From JBGPYB01 sp041493035 (GTDB lineage Bacteria; Acidobacteriota; Vicinamibacteria; Fen-336): 11,338 nt of DNA. Below the pieces are notes generated by a model. That model searched no databases. It was not told the origin of the DNA and saw only the letters and a program-made list of their open reading frames with translations. This document shows positions 1-5,863 of the stretch, piece by piece. The DNA is taken from contig JBGPYB010000149.1 in the NCBI GenBank assembly GCA_041493035.1, positions 1 to 11,338 on the forward strand. The letters are read 5' to 3'. Both the position numbers and the translations under genes were made by a program. Within the stretch, counting starts at the first letter, position 1. Every line of letters starts with the position of its first letter.

Positions 1-395
1 GCGCGGTCGAAAGCCGCAATGGACTTCTCGAGGCCGGCGCCGTGGCCTCCCGTCAGGTTCACCATCGTGCGGACGTTCTTGCGATCCATCAAGGCGATGG
101 CGTCCTTCGCCGTGATCCACAGGCTCACGTCTTCGCCCCTCGGAACACCCCCATCTCCCATCGTGGTGTCAGAGAGGTGGGTGTGGACGTCGATAACGGG
201 GAACCGAGCACGAGGCACGCGCGTCTCCGGGACGTGGAGCATGCTCTTCGGCTCGAAGTCCTTGAGAGCGAGGGAGGCTCCCGGAGCCTCGGCGCCCTCT
301 GCATTCCGGGCCCCGCCGCCGTCCAGCGTCATCCCCGTTCCCGCAAGTACACCGGCGCCCAGACCGCCAAGCCACTGCCGCCGACTGACGTCCAT
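1..395 (-). CDS. Tat-exported amidohydrolase (TIM-barrel metal hydrolase), 3' part missing at window edge
   Basis: Only the first 131 residues are in the window; the gene continues beyond position 1. The N-terminus reads MDVSRRQWLGGLGAGVLAG, a twin-arginine signal (SRRxWL, then a Gly/Ala-rich hydrophobic stretch), so the product is probably exported folded with its metal bound. Around residues 68-74 lies VIDVHTHL, whose H71-x-H73 pair is the first metal-binding motif of the amidohydrolase superfamily. The following segment (ALMDRKNVRTMVNLTGG, about residues 101-117) fits the second strand of an amidohydrolase_2 (PF04909)-like barrel. That family holds decarboxylases, lactonases and uncharacterised hydrolases, so the substrate cannot be named. 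The ATG at 395 is supported by a strong Shine-Dalgarno. It lies 25 bases after the aldolase stop and is probably cotranscribed with it. It does not look like NagA/AgaA deacetylase, which is cytoplasmic and lacks a Tat signal. Confidence 0.85.
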   Translation of the reverse strand, partial: MDVSRRQWLGGLGAGVLAGTGMTLDGGGARNAEGAEAPGASLALKDFEPKSMLHVPETRVPRARFPVIDVHTHLSDTTMGDGGVPRGEDVSLWITAKDAIALMDRKNVRTMVNLTGGHGAGLEKSIAAFDR

Positions 396-400
396 GAGAG

Positions 401-408
401 TCCTCCTC
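401..408 (-). promoter_or_regulatory. Ribosome binding site of the amidohydrolase
   Basis: Read on the minus strand this is GAGGAGGA, five bases ahead of the ATG at 395. It is one of the strongest Shine-Dalgarno matches in the window and fixes the amidohydrolase start, which also gives a complete Tat signal. It occupies most of the short gap after the aldolase stop codon. Confidence 0.75.
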
Positions 409-420
409 GGAACCGCCGCC

Positions 421-1329
421 TCAGCGCGGATAGTTGGCCATGATGGCGTGGACGTCCTTTGAGAGGGCGACGGCTTTCTCGAAGGAACGCAGCCACATGT
501 TCCGGCCGAACATCACCCCTGTCGCGCCGCAGTCCATGTAGCGCTTCACCTGCTCGAGAACCCGGGCGCCGTCGTCCTGCTTCACTCCGCCGGAGAAGAG
601 CACCATGACGCGTCCAGCCGAGCGCACCACACGCCGGATTCGCGCCGGAGCGTCTTCTTTGAGCGAGCGATAGGGCTCCGGGCAGTGCTCGTTGTCCTCG
701 GTGGGTTCGTGGAGCTTGACGATGTCCGCGCCCATTTCCTCGGCGACGCGGGCCGCGTAGTCCTGGGCGAAGAGCGTCCCCTTCCCGCCCTTGGCCTCGA
801 TCGCACTGCCCCGCGGATAGGCCCACATGAGGATGGGCATCCCGAGGCGCTCCGAGTCCTGCCGCACCCGCTGGAACTGCACGATTTCCTGATCCTGGCG
901 CGGAGAACCGACGTAGAGCGTGTACCCCACGGCGTCGGCTCCCAGCCGGACGGCGTCCTCGACGTTCGCGGAGAGCGGCGAGACCGCGTCGTCATCTTTC
1001 GGGATGTTCGTCTTGCCGTTGAGCTTGAGGATCAGGGGAATCCGGCCGCAGTAGTCGGCCATGTACTTCTCGGCGAGGCCGATGCCGAGGGCGATCGCCG
1101 AGTAGTTTCCTTCAAGGGCCAGTCGAAACTGAAAGTCGGTGTCGAGAGCCTCGGGGTTCGGGAAGAAGTCGGTGGGGCCATGCTCCAGCCCCTGGTCGAG
1201 GGGGAGGACCATCAAGGTCCCGTTCTTCGGTCCGTGGGCGTGGAGAAGGCGGTGAAGCCGGACACGCTTTCCCAGAGAGACCGTCAGGGTGGCCAGGGAT
1301 GGAATTGACTCTTGACTCTTTCGTTTCAT
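421..1329 (-). CDS. Class I bisphosphate aldolase, DhnA/FbaB (archaeal-type) family
   Basis: The 302-residue protein is a Schiff-base aldolase of the archaeal-type class I family, which cleaves fructose 1,6-bisphosphate or a related ketose bisphosphate to dihydroxyacetone phosphate and an aldehyde. Visible family motifs are LPLDQGLEHGP (D45), YPRG (Y171) and ADIVKLHEP (K205, the expected Schiff-base lysine). Phosphate-binding segments FSGGVK (245-250) and MFGRNMW (273-279) follow. Spacing of D45, Y171 and K205 closely follows D24, Y146 and K177 of the Thermoproteus tenax enzyme. The reading frame is open back to an ATG at 1383, but the ATG at 1329 is preferred because it gives a normal family N-terminus and lies just downstream of a good promoter. 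Divergent from an AgaS homologue and a PfkB kinase, it would fit tagatose- or fructose-bisphosphate cleavage. Specificity among fructose-, tagatose- and other ketose-phosphates cannot be read from sequence. Confidence 0.9.
   Translation of the reverse strand: MKRKSQESIPSLATLTVSLGKRVRLHRLLHAHGPKNGTLMVLPLDQGLEHGPTDFFPNPEALDTDFQFRLALEGNYSAIALGIGLAEKYMADYCGRIPLILKLNGKTNIPKDDDAVSPLSANVEDAVRLGADAVGYTLYVGSPRQDQEIVQFQRVRQDSERLGMPILMWAYPRGSAIEAKGGKGTLFAQDYAARVAEEMGADIVKLHEPTEDNEHCPEPYRSLKEDAPARIRRVVRSAGRVMVLFSGGVKQDDGARVLEQVKRYMDCGATGVMFGRNMWLRSFEKAVALSKDVHAIMANYPR
1305..1318. repeat. Tandem 7-bp direct repeat TTGACTC x2
   Basis: Two perfect adjacent copies of TTGACTC lie at 1305-1311 and 1312-1318. 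On the minus strand they encode part of the aldolase N-terminus (ESQES). On the plus strand each copy contains a TTGACT hexamer resembling a -35 box, and the second copy is correctly spaced from a -10-like hexamer. The repeat may simply be chance or replication slippage in a tolerant N-terminal stretch. Confidence 0.6.
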
Positions 1330-1340
1330 TGCGATATGTT
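1312..1340 (+). promoter_or_regulatory. Candidate sigma70-type promoter for the agaS-like operon
   Basis: TTGACT at 1312-1317 (five of six to TTGACA) is followed after exactly 17 bases by TATGTT at 1335-1340 (four of six to TATAAT). Transcription would begin near 1347, giving a leader of about 66 bases before the ATG at 1413. The -35 box lies inside the aldolase coding region. This is a pattern match only; many bacteria with such GC content use less canonical promoters. Confidence 0.4.
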
Positions 1341-1354
1341 GCCGTTCCTTTCGA

Positions 1355-1383
1355 TTTCTATCCGAACTCGGGAGGCTTGTCAA
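1355..1383 (-). promoter_or_regulatory. Candidate sigma70-type promoter for aldolase-amidohydrolase
   Basis: On the minus strand a perfect TTGACA (1383-1378) is followed after 17 bases by TAGAAA (1360-1355, four of six to TATAAT). Transcription would start near 1348, about 20 bases before the ATG at 1329. An AAGGAA sequence (1350-1345) sits at the predicted transcript start and would be a poorly spaced Shine-Dalgarno. The palindrome CTTGTCAAG (1376-1384) covers the -35 box and could be an operator half, but it is short. The promoter faces the plus-strand candidate at 1312-1340. Confidence 0.5.
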
Positions 1384-1412
1384 GGTTCGTGGGCTTATCC
1401 AAGCAGATCACC

Positions 1413-2666
1413 ATGGGACAGCCGAACGATCTCGACCCTGGTTTGTCGGTCACGGATTGGCTCAGCCGCCTGAGCCAGGATTCCGGCGAGATCGGCGCCC
1501 TCCTGAGGCCCTCCTGGGACGACCAGCTCGCGAGTGGCTATGGCCACACCCTCCGGGAGATCGCACAGCAGCCGGTCACATGGCTGGAGACGGCGTCCCG
1601 CGTCTTGGAGGACCTCCCGCGAATCGAGGCCGCCCTCGTCGGCGCGGGCCTGGGTAACGGAGGCGGCCTTGTCCTCACCGGCTCCGGCAGCTCCCTCTAC
1701 GCGGGGGAGTGCCTCGCGCTGCCGCTTCAGAGCCGGCTCCGCATGCCGGTTGCAGCCGTGGGTGCAGGCCAGCTCCTCACCCACCCCGTCGCGAGCCTTC
1801 CTCCGGTGGGGCCGTACGCGCTCGTCTCGTTCGCGCGGTCCGGAAACAGCCCGGAGAGTCGTGCCGTGGTGGACTCGCTGCTGGACGACCCGCGAGTCTC
1901 CCACCTCATCCTCACCTGCAACCGCCAGGGGACCCTTGCCACGGGATACGGAGACGTCGCCCGCGTTCATACGCTCGTTCTCGACGAGAAGACCAACGAC
2001 AAGAGCCTCGTCATGACCAGCAGCTTCACGAACCTGGTCCTGGCCGGCCGCTTCCTGGGCTTCACGCAAGCCAGCGAGGCCTACCTGGCCAGCACCCGGA
2101 TCCTGGCGCGCGGCGCGGCGTGGACGCTCCAATGTGCGGCCGACACCGTGGCGCGGATCGCGCGAAGTGGTTTCACCTCGGCCGTGTACCTCGCGAGCGG
2201 CTGGCGCATGGGCGCCGCCCACGAGGCGGCTCTCAAGATGCTCGAGATGAACGACGGTCGTGTCTCGACGCTCCCCGAGTCGTATCTCGGCCTCCGGCAC
2301 GGCCCGATGTCGGCCATCCACGACGAGACGCTGATCGTGGCCTTCCTGTCGTCGGATCCCGTGGTGCGGGCCTACGAATCGGACCTGATCCGAGAGCTGG
2401 ACCGCAAGAAGCTCGGCGCGCGGCGTGTCATCATTGGGGCGTCGGTTCCGAAGGAGTTGGCGCCGGGTCCCGATGACGCGATCGTGGACGTGGCCCCCGC
2501 GGGCGCACTCGGTGACGAGGAGATGGTGCTGATCGACGTGCTGGCAGGGCAGCTACTCGCGTTCTTCCGTTGCCTGAGCGAGGGTCTCCGGCCCGACTCT
2601 CCCTCCACCGACGGCGTCATCAGCCGCGTCGTCTCCGGCTTCGAGATCCACAGCCGTCCTTCCTGA
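1413..2666 (+). CDS. agaS: AgaS-like SIS-domain sugar-phosphate isomerase/deaminase
   Basis: The 417-residue protein has two SIS (sugar isomerase) domains, roughly residues 75-215 and 245-385. The first carries LTGSGSS (88-94) and SFARSGNSPES (139-149), the phosphate-binding loops. The second carries AAHEAALKMLEM (268-279) and LRHGPMS (294-300). Its C-terminal PDSPSTDGVISRVVSGFEIH resembles the AgaS tail (TPSASGTVNRVVQGV), and overall order and length match AgaS. In Shewanella and E. coli, AgaS converts galactosamine 6-phosphate to tagatose 6-phosphate with loss of ammonia; GlmS-type isomerases are more distant. Start: the frame extends upstream to an ATG at 1299, but that part overlaps the aldolase and its promoter, so the ATG at 1413 is chosen even though no clear Shine-Dalgarno precedes it; a GTG at 1389 is an alternative. 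It is followed after 22 bases by the PfkB kinase. Actual substrate is uncertain. Confidence 0.88.
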   Translation: MGQPNDLDPGLSVTDWLSRLSQDSGEIGALLRPSWDDQLASGYGHTLREIAQQPVTWLETASRVLEDLPRIEAALVGAGLGNGGGLVLTGSGSSLYAGECLALPLQSRLRMPVAAVGAGQLLTHPVASLPPVGPYALVSFARSGNSPESRAVVDSLLDDPRVSHLILTCNRQGTLATGYGDVARVHTLVLDEKTNDKSLVMTSSFTNLVLAGRFLGFTQASEAYLASTRILARGAAWTLQCAADTVARIARSGFTSAVYLASGWRMGAAHEAALKMLEMNDGRVSTLPESYLGLRHGPMSAIHDETLIVAFLSSDPVVRAYESDLIRELDRKKLGARRVIIGASVPKELAPGPDDAIVDVAPAGALGDEEMVLIDVLAGQLLAFFRCLSEGLRPDSPSTDGVISRVVSGFEIHSRPS

Positions 2667-2688
2667 GGGCAGGACCTTTCAGGGCACC

Positions 2689-3612
2689 ATGAAGAAGGTC
2701 CTGGTCGTCGGCGAGATCAACGTCGACCTGATCCTTCAGGGCTATCGCGAGTTCCCGGTGCCCGGCAAGGAGGTCCTGGTCGACGACTTCAGCATGGTGC
2801 TGGGGAGCGCCTCGGCCATCTGCGCGATGGGACTCGCGCGTCTCGGGACGCCCGTGGCCTTCCTCGGCAAGGTGGGAGACGATCTCCTGGGGCGCTTCTG
2901 CCTCGACGCCATGCGTGCGCGAGGCATCGACGTCTCGAGGGTCACCGTCGATCCGGCCTTGAAGACGGGCGTGACCGCGGCCATCACGTCCCCGAAGGAC
3001 AGAGCCCTCGTCTCTTTCCTCGGCTCCATAGGAGCGCTCACCGCGGCCGACGTCCCGGCCGAGGCGTTCGCGGGCTTCGACCACCTCCACGTGTCGTCTT
3101 ATTTCTTACAGGAAGGGCTCCGCCCCGGCATCCACCCGCTCTTTCGCGCGGCCCACGGCCGAGGCTTGACGACGTCCCTCGACCCGGGCTTCGACCCGAG
3201 CGAGACGTGGGGACGAGACCTCCACGACACCTTGGGCGAGACCGACCTCTTCTTTCCCAACGAGGTGGAGCTTCGGGGTCTCTCTGCCACAGCCGACATC
3301 GAGGCTGCGCTCCGCCAGCTCCGGCGCGACCGCCTGCGTGTCGTGGCGAAGCTCGGCCGGGACGGCGCCATGACTCTCGAAGGGGAGCAGCTCCTCCACC
3401 CGCCGGCATTTCCCGTCCGCCCCATCGATACGACCGGTGCGGGGGACTCTTTCGACGCCGGCTTCCTCCACGCGTGGCTCCGCGGACAGCCCGTCGGTGC
3501 GTGCCTTCGTCTGGCTGGCGCGTGCGGGGCGCTCTCCACACTTGGTCTCGGGGGGACGGCGGCGCAACCGACGCTAGAGGAGGCGGAAGCCTTCCTGAGG
3601 GACTCGGCATGA
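2689..3612 (+). CDS. PfkB-family carbohydrate kinase
   Basis: The 307-residue protein has the complete ribokinase/PfkB fold and usual family length. VVGEINVDLI (6-15) begins the N-terminal strand, and the first PfkB signature is around FLGKVGDDLLGRF (58-70). The PNEVE segment (190-194) gives the NxxE Mg/phosphate motif. DTTGAGDSF (247-255) is the second PfkB signature, with D253 as the expected catalytic base beside the anion hole. It would phosphorylate a sugar or sugar phosphate with ATP in the cytoplasm. Between an AgaS homologue and, across the divergent promoter, a class I aldolase, the simplest reading is a tagatose-6-phosphate (or fructose-6-phosphate-like) kinase, but PfkB specificity is not visible in sequence and ketohexo- or ketogluconate kinases are possible. 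AGGG at 2681-2684 is a modest ribosome binding site. Its TGA overlaps the WD40 start codon. Confidence 0.9.
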   Translation: MKKVLVVGEINVDLILQGYREFPVPGKEVLVDDFSMVLGSASAICAMGLARLGTPVAFLGKVGDDLLGRFCLDAMRARGIDVSRVTVDPALKTGVTAAITSPKDRALVSFLGSIGALTAADVPAEAFAGFDHLHVSSYFLQEGLRPGIHPLFRAAHGRGLTTSLDPGFDPSETWGRDLHDTLGETDLFFPNEVELRGLSATADIEAALRQLRRDRLRVVAKLGRDGAMTLEGEQLLHPPAFPVRPIDTTGAGDSFDAGFLHAWLRGQPVGACLRLAGACGALSTLGLGGTAAQPTLEEAEAFLRDSA

Positions 3613-4541
3613 GCCTGGCCATCCGCTCCGCCACACTCCGCGCGACCTTGGTCGGTCACAATCGGCGCGTCAGCTCGGTCGCGGTGACGCCCGACGGCCG
3701 GTTCGCCCTGTCGGGAAGCCTCGACAAGACCGCTCGCCTCTGGGATCTGCCCGCGGGGGACTGCCTCAAGGTCCTCGAGGGGCACACACGAGAGGTCAAC
3801 GCCGTTGCCCTGACTCCCGATGGCCGGGTCGCCCTCTGCGCGACCGGCGAGATGATGAGCGACGAGAGCGTGACCCGCGTTTGGGATCTCCAGGCCGGAA
3901 AGGTCCTTCGCGATCTCGCGGGACACGCCGGGGAGGTGAGCGCCGTTGCGCTTCACGCAAGCCGGCGGCTGGTCGCGACCGGGGGAGTCGACGCCATGGC
4001 TCGCCTCTTCGATCTCGACTCGGGGCAGCAGCGGAGCGTCCTCGAGGGACACACGGGTTGGATCCGCGCCGTGGCCTTCACCCCCGACGGCGAGCGGGTG
4101 CTCACGGGTTCGATGGACGGGAGGCTGCGGATCTGGGACACGGCGTCGGCGCGCACGCTCCATGTCCTCGAGGCCCATCCCGGAGGCGTTCACGCGGTCG
4201 CGGTGAGCCCCGACGGCCGTCAGGCCCTGTCCGGAGGTCGCGACACGCACCTCCGCCTCTGGGACATCGTCGCGGGCCGAGTGACCCGGACCTTCGAGGG
4301 ACACGGCGAATCGGTCCGGGCGGTGGCCTGGAGCGCCGACGGGCGAGGGGCCCTCTCCGGAAGTCAGGACAAGACCCTGCGTCTCTGGGACGTGGCCTCC
4401 GGTCGCTCCCTCTGGACCGAGACGGTCACGGGGTGGGCGCTCTCGGTGGCTCTGAGCGCCGACGCGCGGTGGGCCGTCGTCGGCACGTACGATCGCAAGG
4501 TGCTGCTTTACGAGCTGGACTTCGGTCCGGGCGGCCGGTAG
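3609..4541 (+). CDS. Stand-alone seven-bladed WD40 beta-propeller protein
   Basis: The 310-residue protein consists almost wholly of WD40 repeats with no signal peptide, membrane segment or attached enzyme domain, so it should be a cytoplasmic scaffold. GH-to-WD units start at residues 16, 58, 105, 147, 189 (AH variant) and 231 and end at WD/FD pairs 45, 92, 134, 176, 218 and 260. A seventh, degenerate blade (about 266-305, ending LLYELDF) completes a normal seven-bladed ring. Blade 2 has a short insertion (GEMMSDES, 80-87). Blades 1, 5 and 6 share PDGRxALSGSxDKTxRLWD-like cores, resembling repeats found in cyanobacterial and planctomycete WD40 and NACHT/TIR-WD40 proteins. ATG at 3609 overlaps the kinase stop as ATGA and has GAGGGA (3597-3602) six bases upstream, so it is translationally coupled. 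Its partner is unknown; the context suggests something linked to this pathway. Confidence 0.92.
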   Translation: MSLAIRSATLRATLVGHNRRVSSVAVTPDGRFALSGSLDKTARLWDLPAGDCLKVLEGHTREVNAVALTPDGRVALCATGEMMSDESVTRVWDLQAGKVLRDLAGHAGEVSAVALHASRRLVATGGVDAMARLFDLDSGQQRSVLEGHTGWIRAVAFTPDGERVLTGSMDGRLRIWDTASARTLHVLEAHPGGVHAVAVSPDGRQALSGGRDTHLRLWDIVAGRVTRTFEGHGESVRAVAWSADGRGALSGSQDKTLRLWDVASGRSLWTETVTGWALSVALSADARWAVVGTYDRKVLLYELDFGPGGR

Positions 4542-4576
4542 CGCGGCTCGATGAGCTTCCTCCGCCGGCGCGTCGC

Positions 4577-5863
4577 ATGAAGGGACGGTGGCGCTGGGCG
4601 ATCGGCGGCGTCCTCTTCGCCTCGACCGTCATCAACTACATCGACCGCCAGACCCTTAGCGTTCTGGCGCCTCATCTGAAGACCGAGTTCCACTGGTCGA
4701 ACCAGGACTTTGCGCTGATCATCATCGCGTTTCGCGTGGCGTATGCGGTGATGCAGACCGTGTCGGGGCGGCTGATCGATCGGCTGGGAACCCGGAACGG
4801 CCTGAGCCTTGCCGTCGTCTGGTATTCCCTGGCGGCGATGGCGACATCCTTTGCGAACGGGCTCGGAAGCTTCTGCGCCTTCCGCTTCCTGTTGGGGGCC
4901 GGCGAAGCCGCCAACTGGCCGGCGGCCACGAAGGCCGTGTCGGAGTGGTTCCCGCGGCGCGAGCGTGGCTGGGCCGTGGCCCTCTTCGACAGCGGCTCGT
5001 CGATCGGAGCGGCGATCGCCCCCGCGCTCGTCTTGTTCCTCATGGGACGTTTCGGCGGGTGGCGTCCGGCCTTTCTACTGACGGGCTGCCTGGGATTCCT
5101 CTGGCTGGTGGTGTGGCGACGCGCCTATCAACCCCCCGAGACGCATCGCCATATCGGCGCCCAGGAACGCCAGATGATCCTCGACGACCGAAAGGCCGAG
5201 CTGGCCGGCGAGACCGTGGCTCAGAGCGTCGTTCCGCCGCCGACCTATCGGCAACTTCTGTCTCTGCGACAGACGTGGGGCACCATCGCCAGCCGGACGC
5301 TCACCGATCCCGTCTGGTTCATGATCGCCGACTGGTTTGCGATTTTTCTCGCCGCGAAGGGGTTCAAGCTCGAGGAAACCGCTGCGGGCTTCTGGGTCCC
5401 TTTCCTGGCGGCGGACCTCGGCAACTTCTTCGGCGGCGGAATGTCGAGCGCGCTCATCGGGCGCGGATGGTCGGTGGGGCGCGCACGTCGGACGGTCCTG
5501 GTGGCGGGAGGCTTCGGTGTCCTCGCTCTGATTCCCGCCGCGCTCCTCTCGACCTTTCCTGCTCTCGTGACCTGCTTCGCGGTCGCGACGTTTTCGTATG
5601 CGGCGATGTCCACGAACGCGATTGCCCTGCCGGCCGACCTCTATCACAGCCGCGCCGTGGGCTCGGTCGCCGGCATGGCAGGGACGGGGGCCGGCCTCGG
5701 GACGATCGGTTCGACCTACGTCATCGGCATTGTGGCCGACCGGTTCTCATTCACGCCGATTCTCGTTGTCTCGAGCGTCGTTCCACTCCTCGCGGCTCTG
5801 GTGGTCCTGGTTCTGGTCCGCAACACGAGAGAGTCCGGACAAGGCCTCGTCAAGGTGATCTGA
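4577..5863 (+). CDS. MFS transporter, ExuT-like anion:cation symporter (ACS) family
   Basis: The 428-residue protein is an inner-membrane transporter with about twelve hydrophobic segments, split by a charged loop (about 182-235). INYIDRQTLSVLAP (19-32) ends helix 1, GRLIDRLGTR (64-73) is the MFS motif A loop, and GAGEAANWPAATKAVSEWFP (107-126) is typical of hexuronate/aldonate transporters such as ExuT. An acidic sugar (hexuronate or aldonate) taken up with protons is therefore the best guess. Start ATG 4577 has no clear Shine-Dalgarno. A nine-codon frame (4551-4580) ends with a TGA overlapping this ATG, which could couple translation to ribosomes leaving the WD40 gene; this is speculative. 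Its TGA overlaps the next ATG (TGATG). Neighbouring dehydrogenase and isomerase genes suggest that the imported compound is oxidised or isomerised after entry. Neutral or amino sugars cannot be excluded. Confidence 0.9.
   Translation: MKGRWRWAIGGVLFASTVINYIDRQTLSVLAPHLKTEFHWSNQDFALIIIAFRVAYAVMQTVSGRLIDRLGTRNGLSLAVVWYSLAAMATSFANGLGSFCAFRFLLGAGEAANWPAATKAVSEWFPRRERGWAVALFDSGSSIGAAIAPALVLFLMGRFGGWRPAFLLTGCLGFLWLVVWRRAYQPPETHRHIGAQERQMILDDRKAELAGETVAQSVVPPPTYRQLLSLRQTWGTIASRTLTDPVWFMIADWFAIFLAAKGFKLEETAAGFWVPFLAADLGNFFGGGMSSALIGRGWSVGRARRTVLVAGGFGVLALIPAALLSTFPALVTCFAVATFSYAAMSTNAIALPADLYHSRAVGSVAGMAGTGAGLGTIGSTYVIGIVADRFSFTPILVVSSVVPLLAALVVLVLVRNTRESGQGLVKVI

Noticed and set aside
1..395. N-acetylglucosamine/galactosamine-6-phosphate deacetylase (NagA/AgaA), suggested by the AgaS neighbour
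   Set aside because: The protein has a Tat signal and its HxH context (VIDVHTHL followed by DTTMGDGG) fits amidohydrolase_2 proteins better than cytoplasmic NagA.
1330..1383. 18-residue extension of the aldolase from ATG at 1383
   Set aside because: The predicted transcript start (near 1348) lies downstream of this codon and the extra residues do not match the family.
1299..1412. 38-residue N-terminal extension of the AgaS-like protein from ATG 1299
   Set aside because: It would overlap the aldolase start and both promoter candidates, and the extension has no counterpart in AgaS; ATG 1413 gives a normal length.
421..3612. Sulfoglycolysis (sulfo-EMP-like isomerase, kinase and aldolase)
   Set aside because: Order of activities is similar, but the isomerase is AgaS-like and no sulfoquinovosidase or sulfolactaldehyde enzyme is visible; it remains only an alternative substrate idea.
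3099..4304. 401-codon open frame on the minus strand opposite the kinase and WD40 genes
   Set aside because: It lies antisense to two proteins with clear family motifs, has no recognisable domain and an amino-acid mix typical of high-GC shadow frames.
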